64,000 nucleotides of DNA from DASWZN01 sp963841635 (lineage in GTDB: Bacteria > Acidobacteriota > Terriglobia > Bryobacterales > Bryobacteraceae), in assembly GCA_963841635.1 (NCBI GenBank), contig CAWJDO010000002.1, positions 2,852,001 to 2,916,000 on the forward strand, read 5' to 3'. Position 1 is the first letter of the stretch; the number at the start of each line of letters is the position of its first letter. Position numbers and translations under genes: made by a program. Below, in pieces: positions 39,954-47,516 of this stretch. Below the pieces are notes generated by a model. The model searched no databases. It was not told where the DNA came from and saw only the letters and a list, made by a program, of their open reading frames with translations.

Positions 39954-41249
39954 ATGTACTGGATCGAGAGCTACCGTTCCAAGATCCGCACAGCCGACGA
40001 AGCCCTACAGGCCGTCAAGTCCGGCGACCGCGTCCTGGTTCACCAGGGTTGCTCGGAACCCGAGGCGCTGATCGCGGCTCTACTGGGCCGCTCTTCCGAG
40101 CTTCGCAACGTCGAAATCTTCCACATGGCGACCATGGGCACGGCCGACTACACACTGCCGCAGTACGAGGGCATTTTCCGCCACTGTGCCATGTTCATCG
40201 GCGCCAACGTCCGCCGCGCCGTCCAGCAGGGCCGCGCCGATTACATCCCCATCTTCCTCCACGAAATCGAGAGCCTGTTCCAGACCGGCGTCATCCCCAT
40301 CGACGTGGCTCTGATCCAGTGCACCCCGCCCGACGACTACGGCTACATGAGCCTGGGCGCCGGCGTCGACGTCACCCTCACCGGCGCAAACTGCGCCCGC
40401 CATCTCATCGTGGAAGTCAACGATCGGACGCCCCGCACGCTCGGAGACACGTTCATTCACGTGAGCAAGGCGCACGCCATCGTCGAGGCCTCGCACCCGT
40501 TGGCCGAATACAAAAAGTGCCTGATCACGCCCGTCCATCATGCCATCGCGGCCCACGTGGCCGGGCTCATCCCCGACGGCGCGGTGCTCCAGACGGGCAT
40601 CGGCGGCATTCCCGAAGCGGTGCTGCTGGCGCTGCGCGACCACAAGGACCTGGGCGTTCACAGCGAAATGATTTCCGACGAGCTGATCGACCTGATCGAG
40701 CTTGGTGTAGTGAACAACGAGCGCAAGACCATCCACCCGCACAAGGTGATCACGGCCTTTGTGCTCGGGACCCGCCGGCTTTTCAAGTTCATCGACAACA
40801 ACCCCATCTTCGAGTTCCACCCCACCGCTTACACCAACGATCCGTTCGTCATCTCGCAGAACGACCGCATGGTGTCCATCAACTCGGCGCTGGAGGTGGA
40901 TCTGACCGGCCAGGTCTGCGCCGATTCGGTCGGCAACCTGCCCTACAGCGGCATCGGAGGCCAGGTGGATTTCATCCGCGGCGCCGCGCGCTCGAAGGGC
41001 GGAGTCCCCATCATCGCCCTGCCCGCCACCGCCAAAAACGAAACTATCTCCCGCATTACTCACACGCTAAAACCCGGAGCCGGAGTAGTAACATCGCGCG
41101 GCGACGTGCACTACGTAGTTACTGAATTCGGAGTAGCCTACTTACACGGAAAGAACCTTCGCCAAAGAGCCGCAGCCCTGATCTCTATCGCGGAGCCTAA
41201 GTTCCGCGAAGAACTCTCGGCTGCAGCCCGCACTCTCGGCTACGCGTGA
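39954..41249 (+). CDS. Acetyl-CoA hydrolase/transferase family (4-hydroxybutyrate CoA-transferase type)
   Basis: 431 residues, the normal length for single-chain class I CoA transferases. Two similar halves are seen. The catalytic Glu is in GVHSEMISDELIDLIELG. Gly-rich GIGGIPEAVL precedes it, and YSGIGGQVDFIRGAARSKGG and TSRGDVHYVVTEFGVAYLHGK follow, all characteristic of 4-hydroxybutyrate/acetate CoA-transferases. It would move CoA between acetyl-CoA and a short carboxylic acid. Together with the alanine dehydrogenase-like gene it points to amino-acid or short-chain acid catabolism. Confidence 0.85.
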   Translation: MYWIESYRSKIRTADEALQAVKSGDRVLVHQGCSEPEALIAALLGRSSELRNVEIFHMATMGTADYTLPQYEGIFRHCAMFIGANVRRAVQQGRADYIPIFLHEIESLFQTGVIPIDVALIQCTPPDDYGYMSLGAGVDVTLTGANCARHLIVEVNDRTPRTLGDTFIHVSKAHAIVEASHPLAEYKKCLITPVHHAIAAHVAGLIPDGAVLQTGIGGIPEAVLLALRDHKDLGVHSEMISDELIDLIELGVVNNERKTIHPHKVITAFVLGTRRLFKFIDNNPIFEFHPTAYTNDPFVISQNDRMVSINSALEVDLTGQVCADSVGNLPYSGIGGQVDFIRGAARSKGGVPIIALPATAKNETISRITHTLKPGAGVVTSRGDVHYVVTEFGVAYLHGKNLRQRAAALISIAEPKFREELSAAARTLGYA

Positions 41250-41253
41250 GAAG

Positions 41254-41720
41254 GCTCGTCGCTCGTCGCCCGTCGATCGCTTGAGAGAGTCTCCCGCTCG
41301 CAGGCACTGCTTCAGTGTGGCGGCTGCTCCCGATACCGTCCGAAACCTCGACATCTGGAAGCTCGGCATCCAGTTGGTCAAGAGCGCCTACGAGGTGACC
41401 CGCACCTGGCCCAAACAAGAAACCTACGGCCTCGCAGCCCAGGTGCAACGCGCCGCCGTATCGGTCCCCGCAAACATAGCCGAAGCGGTAGGCAGACATT
41501 CCCATGCGGATACCGCCAGACTGGTGCAAGTCGCGCTTGGTTCCCTCTACGAACTCGACACGCTATTCGAGGTTGCGGCTCAGCTGGGGTACGCCGTACC
41601 GCCCAACCGCCACGAGGCCCTGGATGCCGTCATCCGCAAAACCTCGTCCTTCCTCCACTACCACAGGCGAGCCGCACTCCAGACGTAATCGACGAGCGAC
41701 GAGCGACAAGCGACGAGCGC
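41254..41720. repeat. Inverted short-repeat cassette around the four-helix-bundle gene
   Basis: gctcgtcgctcgtcgcccgtcgat (41254-41277) and atcgacgagcgacgagcgac continuing to 41720 are inverted copies of the same seven-base pattern (CTCGTCG/CCCGTCG). Together they bracket one gene of 123 codons. The arrangement resembles a small mobile cassette. A gene-less element with the same ends lies at 42634-42773. Confidence 0.6.
41317..41688 (+). CDS. Four-helix-bundle protein (23S rRNA intervening-sequence protein family)
   Basis: 123 residues from the GTG at 41317; a TTG at 41281 is an alternative but has low-quality sequence after it. Family motifs are clear: NLDIWKLGIQLVKSAYEVTRTWPKQETYGLAAQVQRAAVSV in helices 1-2 and PANIAEAVGRHSHADTARLVQVALGSLYELDT in helices 2-3. 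Proteins of this family were first found in insertions of 23S rRNA genes and are related to the Avd proteins of diversity-generating retroelements; cellular function is unknown. It is bracketed by inverted repeats. Confidence 0.8.
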   Translation: MAAAPDTVRNLDIWKLGIQLVKSAYEVTRTWPKQETYGLAAQVQRAAVSVPANIAEAVGRHSHADTARLVQVALGSLYELDTLFEVAAQLGYAVPPNRHEALDAVIRKTSSFLHYHRRAALQT

Positions 41721-41724
41721 GTTC

Positions 41725-42597
41725 CTACACACTAACCACCGCGCAAGGACTCTGTCGGATAATCGCGTATGCGTTCGTGCGAAGGCGGCCGAAAAGGCCG
41801 GCCGCCGATCCGCGGCCGATCACCAGCAGGTCCGCCTTCCGCTCGGCGGCTACCCGGCAGATGACCTGGGGAGGATCGCCGCCCTCCACGATCGTTTCCG
41901 CCTCGGCGTGCATGTCCTCGAGGAGCCGCGCCAGTTCCTCTCGCGCGGCCGTCGCCAGCTCGCTGGTCAGGCCCTTGTCGAAGTAGTCGCCGGGCCGCGC
42001 CTCGATCGCGGGGTTCGCGTGCGCCAGCAGCAGCCGGGCGCCGAATTCGGCCGCCATCTGCGCCGCCCAGCACAGGGTCTTGCGGCTCTGCGGTCCCAGG
42101 TCCACCGCGCACAGGATGGTCCGGAAGGCGATGGATTCCAGCTCCGGCGTCCCCTCCAGGTGCACGCCCGTCAGCACCGGGCAGTCCGCGTCGTGCAGCA
42201 CTTTGGCGGTCACCGATCCCAGAATGAAGCGCCGAAACGGGCCGTATCCGTGCGTCGGCATGGTGATCAGCCCGGCCTGCTGTTCGTGTGCGAAACTCAC
42301 GATGCACCGCGCCGGGTCGCCTTCGAGCAGCACCCGGTTGACGCGCACGCCGGCCAACTCGGGCGCCAGAAACGTCTCCAGGCTCTGACGCGCCTGCGCA
42401 ACGCGGCCTTGCATTACCTCATTGGCCACGCCGCCCGCGAACTCCATCTCGCCGAAGTCGTAGCGCAGCGGCTCGACCACGTGGACCATCGCGATCTCAG
42501 CCTGAAAACGGGATGCCAGCGACGCCGCATGGTGGGCGGCCCACAGGCAGCGTTCGGAAAAGTCCACCGGCAGCAGAATCTTCGACAGCGGAATCAT
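41725..42597 (-). CDS. Tandem universal stress protein (UspA)
   Basis: 290 residues made of two Usp domains. Domain 1: KILLPVDFSERCLWAAHHA, MPTHGYGPFRRFILGSVTAKVLHDADCPVL (the ATP-binding GxxG...GSVxxxV signature). Domain 2: ILCAVDLGPQSRKTLCWAAQMA, LVIGRGSAAGLFGRLRTNAYAIIRQSPCAVVSV, where the glycine signature is weaker (GRGSAAGLF). Domain 1 therefore probably binds ATP. Cytosolic stress-related protein; the precise role cannot be read from sequence. Confidence 0.85.
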   Translation of the reverse strand: MIPLSKILLPVDFSERCLWAAHHAASLASRFQAEIAMVHVVEPLRYDFGEMEFAGGVANEVMQGRVAQARQSLETFLAPELAGVRVNRVLLEGDPARCIVSFAHEQQAGLITMPTHGYGPFRRFILGSVTAKVLHDADCPVLTGVHLEGTPELESIAFRTILCAVDLGPQSRKTLCWAAQMAAEFGARLLLAHANPAIEARPGDYFDKGLTSELATAAREELARLLEDMHAEAETIVEGGDPPQVICRVAAERKADLLVIGRGSAAGLFGRLRTNAYAIIRQSPCAVVSV

Positions 42598-42633
42598 GGC
42601 TCACCTCCGCTGTGGACAGTGTACTGCAACAAG

Positions 42634-42773
42634 ACGCCCGTCGCGCGTCGCCCGTCGCCCGTCGATCCCCCCTGGGCTTTCCCGGCTTCGCATCGTGGCC
42701 AGACCCGGGGCGCGGAGCGACACAACTCGCACTCGGAGTCTTTCGACGGACGACGGGCGACGAGCGACGGGCG
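42634..42773. repeat. Gene-less inverted-repeat element (MITE-like), 140 bp
   Basis: Left end acgcccgtcgcgcgtcgccc (42634-42666) and right end tcgacggacgacgggcgacg (42743-42773) are imperfect inverted copies of the CCCGTCG pattern that brackets the four-helix-bundle gene 1 kb to the left. The 75-base middle has no gene. Confidence 0.55.
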
Positions 42774-42791
42774 GCCGCCAGCGGCGGCTCG

Positions 42792-42797
42792 CTATAC
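42792..42797 (+). promoter_or_regulatory. -10 box TATACT, leaderless start of the DUF2007-like gene
   Basis: gctatactgt ends nine bases before the GTG at 42807; the expected transcript start is within three bases of the start codon. Confidence 0.5.
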
Positions 42798-42806
42798 TGT
42801 CCAACA

Positions 42807-43070
42807 GTGCGCAAAGAACCTGACGATTTCGGCGACGTCGAGCCGACTCTCATCTACGTCGCCCGGAAACTGAAAGAGGCGCTGGCGCTCGAGTCATTGC
42901 TGACCGAGGCAGGGGTCGATTACCTGGTAGAGCCCGACACTTACAGGGGCGGAGTCGTTTTCCGCAGCGAGCGCGTGGGTGCGTTCTTCTATGTCGCGCC
43001 CGAAGCGGCCGAGGCCGCCCGGCAGGTGTTGATCGCGAAGGGATACCGGCCTCAGGAGCAGATCGAATAG
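42807..43070 (+). CDS. Small DUF2007-like protein
   Basis: 87 residues from the GTG at 42807, placed by the TATACT box ten bases upstream. The pattern LIYVARKLKEALALESLLTEAGVDYLVEPDTY...VFFRSERVG, FFYVAPEAAEAARQVLIAKGY is that of small proteins in the DUF2007 (putative signal-transducing) group: two beta-alpha units resembling an ACT-like fold. No ligand is known. It stands alone. Confidence 0.55.
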   Translation: MRKEPDDFGDVEPTLIYVARKLKEALALESLLTEAGVDYLVEPDTYRGGVVFRSERVGAFFYVAPEAAEAARQVLIAKGYRPQEQIE

Positions 43071-43157
43071 AATCGGCCGGGTAATAAGTGCTCGTATCTG
43101 CGCGAGCCCTCTGGCGCGCGCAGGCGTAACAAGCGTGTTATCAGCCCCTTTCGGATT

Positions 43158-43173
43158 TGGCATAAAAGCTGCT
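43158..43173 (+). promoter_or_regulatory. Candidate sigma54 (-24/-12) promoter
   Basis: TGGCATAAAAGCTGCT fits TGGCAY-N6-TTGCW in spacing: the GG and GC doublets are 12 bases apart. It lies 74 bases before the ATG at 43247. No enhancer-binding protein gene is nearby. Confidence 0.45.
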
Positions 43174-43246
43174 TTTACCCTGTCAACGCGTCAGACCTGA
43201 CGACGCAGTTACACGCGGTAACCGACCGCCAAAGAGAGGGAGAACC

Positions 43247-44128
43247 ATGTCTATCAATGTGCCCGATGACTCGCCTGAAGTTCCAGTGAGATACACGCGA
43301 GCGCCTCTGCACCCGGCCTGGTACGCAGCGATCCTGCTGTCGCTGGCCGCCTGTGTGTACTTCGCTTTCGCGACCGAGCGGCTCCATCAGACCACGGCGC
43401 AGCTCCAGGACGCCCTGAGGGTCGAGAGCGCCAGGGCAGACCAGAACGCAACCGCGCTCGCGGACAGCCGCCAGCGGATCGAAGCGCTCTCCGCGGAGGC
43501 GCAGAAGTCGCTCGCCGCCGCCCTCGATCAAGCCCGTTCGGAAGCGCACCGCAGCTCCGCCAGAGTCGCCACCACCCTGGGGGCCCGGCTCGAGGCTGAG
43601 CAGCAACAGCGGCAACAGGTGGCCGGCCAGTTGGCCGACCTCAAAGACGCCACCACCACGACCAGTTCGAAACTCGACCAGGTCAGCGGCGATGTCACCA
43701 ATGTGAAAGCCGACGTCGCTTCCACTCAATCGAGGCTCGAGGCGACCGGCTCCGACCTCAAGAGGGTCATGGGAGATATGGGTGTCATGAGCGGCCTGGT
43801 AGCCACCAACTCCAGCGGACTGGCCGAGCTGCGAACCCTTGGAGAGCGTAACTACTTCGAGTTCGATATCCGCAAGAACCGCGCGCCGGCCAAGGTCGGC
43901 GACATCAGCGTCTCGGTCCGGAAGACGGATCCCAAGCGGAACCGATTCACGATCAGCGTGGTTGCCGACGACAAGGTCGTGGAGAAGAGAGACCGCACCA
44001 TCAACGAGCCGGTGCAGTTCTATGTTGCGCGCAACCGCCAGCCCTACGAGATCGTGGTGAACGAAGTCAAGAAAGACGAGGTGGTGGGCTACCTCGCCAC
44101 GCCGAAAGTCAGCGTAGCCCGCCGGTAA
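43247..44128 (+). CDS. Membrane-anchored coiled-coil protein
   Basis: 293 residues with a GAGAGGGAGA ribosome-binding site. One membrane helix near residues 24-46 (PAWYAAILLSLAACVYFAFA), then a long coiled coil (about 47-190: LHQTTAQLQDALRVESARADQ, LEAEQQQRQQVAGQLADL). The C-terminal 100 residues form a compact beta domain (YFEFDIRKNRAPAKVGDISVSVRKTDPKRNRFTISV) ending in PYEIVVNEVKKDEVVGYL. The orientation is N-in/C-out. No family recognised; a role in envelope sensing or scaffolding is possible. It has a candidate sigma54 promoter and a strong hairpin at its end. Confidence 0.65.
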   Translation: MSINVPDDSPEVPVRYTRAPLHPAWYAAILLSLAACVYFAFATERLHQTTAQLQDALRVESARADQNATALADSRQRIEALSAEAQKSLAAALDQARSEAHRSSARVATTLGARLEAEQQQRQQVAGQLADLKDATTTTSSKLDQVSGDVTNVKADVASTQSRLEATGSDLKRVMGDMGVMSGLVATNSSGLAELRTLGERNYFEFDIRKNRAPAKVGDISVSVRKTDPKRNRFTISVVADDKVVEKRDRTINEPVQFYVARNRQPYEIVVNEVKKDEVVGYLATPKVSVARR

Positions 44129-44134
44129 GGCCGG

Positions 44135-44178
44135 CCCCCGATGAACGCGGACGCCCGCACATCCGCGTTCATCGGGGG
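44135..44178. terminator. Perfect 17-bp hairpin between convergent genes
   Basis: CCCCCGATGAACGCGGA (44135-44151) pairs perfectly with TCCGCGTTCATCGGGGG (44162-44178) around a ten-base loop. There is no T tract, but position between two convergent genes supports a two-way terminator. Confidence 0.65.
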
Positions 44179-44195
44179 ATGCGGGGCGGCTCAGT

Positions 44196-45188
44196 TCACC
44201 TCGGCCACGTCAGCGAATACGCAAACGCCGCCACAAGAAACTGCAAAGAGCCTATCATCGCCAGGTCTGCCTGCAAGCCAGCCTTGAGGGATTCCGAAAC
44301 CGCCAGGAACACCGAAACGATAAGCAGCGCGATGGCCCCCGCGAGGGGCAGGAATCCCGCCAGGTGCGCCGCAATGAGAATCACCGAGCCAGGCAGCGCC
44401 AGCCGCCGGAACGCGTCCCATGGAGTCCTGCCGCCGCCAAGGGCCCAGGCAACCATCGCTACGGCAGGCCAGACGGCAATCGCCAGCCGTGCGTCTCCCG
44501 TGCGCCGCCACAGCAGGGCCGCGGTGGTCAACCCGACGAACAGCGCCGTGGGCCACGACGAAATCGCCCGCCGCGCATCCGCTGGCGAGAACGGCCACCG
44601 CAGCAGCACCTTCATTCCACCCTGCTGCACGCAGGACATGCAGAACTTGCAGTCGCGGCTATCGTTCAACGCCGCCGGTTGGAGAGCCGCCGGGCAGGTG
44701 GATCGGACTTCTGCCGAAGCGGGACGGATCGAGATCATTCCGCCGCGCCCGTACGTTGCCAGCAGCTCCGATACCGGGCACAACGTCCGGCAGAACGCCC
44801 GCGCGCGAAACAGGCCTGAGACGAGCACCGTGGCGATTGCCAGTCCCACCAGGAAGCGCGGGGCGGGCGGCCGGAGGAGCAGCATCCCGTAGAGCGCCAC
44901 ACCAAGAAGGCCGGAGGCGGCCCACCTCGGCACATCGCGATTCGAGCCGGAGATCCACTCCGGAAGCGCGCCGATCAGGCTCAGCGGGCAGATGCCGCAC
45001 CACACCCTGCCTACCAGCACCGTGGCCGCCAGAATTGCAGGCAGACAGATCAGGAACTTTTCCGGTTCGAAAAGAATGGCAATCAGCATCAGGCCCTGGA
45101 GTGTGCGTTGCAGTCCGCTCCAGAGCAGGACCGAACGTAGGGGCCCGACCTGAAGGATGTCGAACTCCGCGTTACGCCGCATCAGCAT
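44196..45188 (-). CDS. NapH/NosR-like membrane Fe-S protein
   Basis: 330 residues, about eight membrane segments. Two membrane-edge Cys motifs of the NapH/NosR/CcoG type are present: VWCGICPLSLIGALPEW and FCRTLCPVSELLATY. A short soluble loop has STCPAALQPAAL and CKFCMSC, a ferredoxin-like set with fewer Cys than the usual two-cluster CxxCxxCxxxCP pairs. Such proteins pass electrons through the membrane to periplasmic reductases or to Fe-S and cofactor assembly. No reductase gene is adjacent, so the partner is unknown. A TATACT box five bases before the ATG suggests a leaderless transcript. Confidence 0.65.
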   Translation of the reverse strand: MLMRRNAEFDILQVGPLRSVLLWSGLQRTLQGLMLIAILFEPEKFLICLPAILAATVLVGRVWCGICPLSLIGALPEWISGSNRDVPRWAASGLLGVALYGMLLLRPPAPRFLVGLAIATVLVSGLFRARAFCRTLCPVSELLATYGRGGMISIRPASAEVRSTCPAALQPAALNDSRDCKFCMSCVQQGGMKVLLRWPFSPADARRAISSWPTALFVGLTTAALLWRRTGDARLAIAVWPAVAMVAWALGGGRTPWDAFRRLALPGSVILIAAHLAGFLPLAGAIALLIVSVFLAVSESLKAGLQADLAMIGSLQFLVAAFAYSLTWPR

Positions 45189-45193
45189 ATGGT

Positions 45194-45199
45194 AGTATA
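45194..45199 (-). promoter_or_regulatory. -10 box TATACT of the NapH-like gene, leaderless
   Basis: On the minus strand TATACT ends five bases before the ATG at 45188, placing the transcript start on the start codon itself. Confidence 0.45.
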
Positions 45200-45265
45200 G
45201 AAACGCCCCGATGCGAAGGGGACCAAGAAGTTACCAATTCAGGGTCGAATTATTTTGACGCGGCG

Positions 45266-45295
45266 AAAAGGGGTGCGCTCCGGCGTGCCCCTTTT
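45266..45295 (-). terminator. Rho-independent terminator of the GH30 gene
   Basis: AAAAGGGG (45266-45273) pairs with CCCCTTTT (45288-45295) around a 14-base loop, 20 bases after the GH30 stop codon on the minus strand. The T run in the 3' arm completes the pattern. Confidence 0.8.
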
Positions 45296-45315
45296 CTTTG
45301 GCTCCCGCCTTCCCC

Positions 45316-46722
45316 TCAGCTCCAGGTCAGCGTCGCGATCGAGTCCGCCGGCATCGCGACCTCGGCCATCCGCCCCGCCAGTTCGAGGCGCACCTTCCGC
45401 TCCGCTCCTGCATTGGTCAGCACCACCGCGGTCGACCCGTCCGGGTTGGCGAACGCCGCGTGCGAAACGTTCTCGATGACTCCTTCGGAGCCGATGCGGC
45501 GCGCGCCCCGGCGGATCGCCTTCGAGTAGTGGGCGAAGGCCCAGTACTGCCCGCTGCGCGTGATCTCCTTGGTCCCGGAGTTGATCGTGACCAGCCCGCC
45601 GCAGGGGAACGGCCCGATGTTCGGCCGGCCCTTCTCGTCCAGCGCCAGGTTCCAACCCACGATGCACCGCGCCCAGTTGCGCAAGATACCGGTGAAAATG
45701 GCCGACCACTTAGTCCACTCGGTCAGGTAGGCCGGATCGGTGTAGTCCGGCCCGCCCTCGGTCCAGTAGGCGTGCTTGTCCGGATGCGCTTCGTGCACCC
45801 GCGTCATCGCGGCCGGACCTCCGCCGTACCCGTGCCACGCCACGCCATCGACGAACTCGCTGACGCCGGGCTCGTCCAGCGTGCACAGCGCCCGGCCCCA
45901 CAGGTTGTAGTTGTGGTCCAGAATCCAGATCTTGGTTGGGAGCTTGTTGCGCGCGAGCTCGGGTCCCAGGTGGTGCGCGACAAACTCGACCTCGTATTCC
46001 TGGCCCCACAGGCACGCCGGCATCCTGCCGTCCTGGTCCGTGTCCACCTCGTTCTGCGAAGTGAGGGCGTCGATAGTCACGCCCTCGGCTGCGTAAGCCT
46101 GGAGGAACTTCGCCAGATACCGCGCGTACACGGCGTAGGACGCCTTGCGCATCGAGCCGCCCAGCATCGATCCGCCGGTCTTCATCCAACCGGGCGGGCT
46201 CCAGGGCGAGCTGAACAGAAACAGGCCCGGGTTGACCTGGCGGCCCAGGCGCAGCATGGGCAGGATGTACTCCCGGTCGTGAGCGATTGAGAAGCGCCGC
46301 AACTCCGGATCGGCATCGCCCTCATCGAAGCTATAGACACTGGCCGAATAGTCGCTCGACCCAACGCAGGTCCGGCACACGCTGAACCCCATCTCCGACG
46401 GATGGAAAAACTCGTGGAAGAGCTGTTCGCGTCCGGTGGCGGGAAGCTGGTTGAACATGGTGCAGGAGGCGTCGGTAAACGCGGCGCCGAAGCCGAGCAC
46501 CTCCTGATACGTATTGGCGGGCTCGAGGACGATGGCGCCCTCGGAGGAACCGCTGGCGGCCTGCCACTGGAGCGGTTGCTCCTCGGCATAGCGCTTCGCC
46601 CCCGCGGTCAGCCGCACGCCGATGTCGCCCGTAGGCGCTCCCTTGGCCGGAACGGCTGCCACCGCGGCCATGCCTGCGGCGGTCCATCTCATGAAATCTC
46701 GACGAGTGCGTGGATCGGACAT
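45316..46722 (-). CDS. Glycoside hydrolase family 30 (glucosylceramidase-like), Tat-exported
   Basis: 468 residues from the ATG at 46722. The N-terminus is a Tat signal (RTRRDFMRWTAAGMAAVAAV). The barrel shows the GH30 pattern: LGFGAAFTDASCTMF at the first strand, LFSSPWSPPGWMKTGGSMLGGS, the acid/base Glu in ALTSQNEVD, and the nucleophile Glu in HAYWTEGGPDY. A C-terminal beta domain (FANPDGSTAVVLTNAG) completes the family layout. It would cleave beta-glucosidic or beta-xylosidic bonds outside the cytoplasm, agreeing with the GH10 xylanase 0.8 kb away. Confidence 0.88.
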   Translation of the reverse strand: MSDPRTRRDFMRWTAAGMAAVAAVPAKGAPTGDIGVRLTAGAKRYAEEQPLQWQAASGSSEGAIVLEPANTYQEVLGFGAAFTDASCTMFNQLPATGREQLFHEFFHPSEMGFSVCRTCVGSSDYSASVYSFDEGDADPELRRFSIAHDREYILPMLRLGRQVNPGLFLFSSPWSPPGWMKTGGSMLGGSMRKASYAVYARYLAKFLQAYAAEGVTIDALTSQNEVDTDQDGRMPACLWGQEYEVEFVAHHLGPELARNKLPTKIWILDHNYNLWGRALCTLDEPGVSEFVDGVAWHGYGGGPAAMTRVHEAHPDKHAYWTEGGPDYTDPAYLTEWTKWSAIFTGILRNWARCIVGWNLALDEKGRPNIGPFPCGGLVTINSGTKEITRSGQYWAFAHYSKAIRRGARRIGSEGVIENVSHAAFANPDGSTAVVLTNAGAERKVRLELAGRMAEVAMPADSIATLTWS

Positions 46723-46780
46723 GTTGGTCTCCGACCTAGCGTATCGCAACCCGGCACCGGGTGCGTCGCAACCCAGCACC

Positions 46781-46804
46781 GAACCGCGACCGTCAGGGAG
46801 CGGA
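46781..46804. repeat. Dispersed 24-bp repeat, copy 1
   Basis: GAACCGCGACCGTCAGGGAGCGGA. Identical at 55125-55148 and with one mismatch at 61257-61280. All three are intergenic, between or at the ends of genes. Confidence 0.8.
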
Positions 46805-46825
46805 CTCCGTCCCTTTACTTCATGC

Positions 46826-46831
46826 TAAAAT
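46826..46831 (+). promoter_or_regulatory. -10 box TAAAAT of the toxin-antitoxin operon, near-leaderless
   Basis: TAAAAT lies eight bases before the ATG at 46840. AbrB-type antitoxins often bind their own promoter; no clear palindrome is visible. Confidence 0.4.
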
Positions 46832-46839
46832 GTAAAGCG

Positions 46840-47061
46840 ATGACGGAAGCGACCCTTTCGGCGAAGAATCAGATCGTGATCCCTCGTGCGGCGCGCGAGG
46901 CGTTGGGGGTCAAGCCCGGCGACAAGCTGGTCGTGGTGGTTCGCGGCGACAGGGTTATCGTCCTGACCAAGCCCAAATCCCCTCATGCCGCGATTCGGGG
47001 GTTGGCTCGGGGCGTATACTCCAGCGCTCACGTCCGGAAGGAACGCCAGAGTTGGGACTAA
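46840..47061 (+). CDS. vapB: AbrB/MazE-type antitoxin (VapB)
   Basis: 73 residues. A swapped-hairpin AbrB domain: TLSAKNQIVIPRAAREALGVKPGDKLVVVVRGDRVIVL. The remainder (PHAAIRGLARGVYSSAHVRKERQSWD) is the toxin-binding tail. It should bind the PIN toxin encoded by the overlapping next gene and repress the operon promoter. The overlap is 10 bases. Confidence 0.85.
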   Translation: MTEATLSAKNQIVIPRAAREALGVKPGDKLVVVVRGDRVIVLTKPKSPHAAIRGLARGVYSSAHVRKERQSWD

Positions 47062-47504
47062 GCCGGCTGCGCGGATTCCTGCGGCGGCACCACCGGATCG
47101 CGCTGGATACGAGCGTCTTCATCTATCAGTTGGAGGCGAACGTCCGATACCTTCCCCTGACCGATCTCGTCTTCTCCTGGCTCGAACAGCCGGACGCGAA
47201 GGCGGTCACGTCCACCATCACCATGACGGAACTGCTGGTGGTGCCTTATCGCCACGCCGACCAACAGCGCGTCGACGAATTTTACGGCTTGTTGTCCACG
47301 TTCCCCCACCTGGGCTGGCTAGCGCCGAACCTCGAGATCGCCGATCTGGCGGCGCGCCTTCGCGCCGTTCACCAATTGAGGACTCCCGACGCTCTCCAGG
47401 CGGCGACAGCCGCGCACGCCGGTGCAACCGCGTTGATTACGAATGACGCGGTCTTTGAGCGCGTGGACGCGTTTGAAACGCTGGTCCTCGAGCGCCTTCT
47501 CTGA
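47052..47504 (+). CDS. vapC: PIN-domain toxin (VapC)
   Basis: 150 residues from the TTG at 47052, overlapping the antitoxin by 10 bases. The PIN catalytic acids are all visible: ALDTSVFIY, TMTELLVVP, RTPDALQAATA and ITNDAVF. VapC toxins are metal-dependent ribonucleases that cut tRNA or rRNA. The first 15 residues could be an overextension; the domain begins at HRIALD. The pair is a complete type II toxin-antitoxin module. Confidence 0.85.
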   Translation: MGLSRLRGFLRRHHRIALDTSVFIYQLEANVRYLPLTDLVFSWLEQPDAKAVTSTITMTELLVVPYRHADQQRVDEFYGLLSTFPHLGWLAPNLEIADLAARLRAVHQLRTPDALQAATAAHAGATALITNDAVFERVDAFETLVLERLL

Positions 47505-47516
47505 AGCGCGGCCGGT

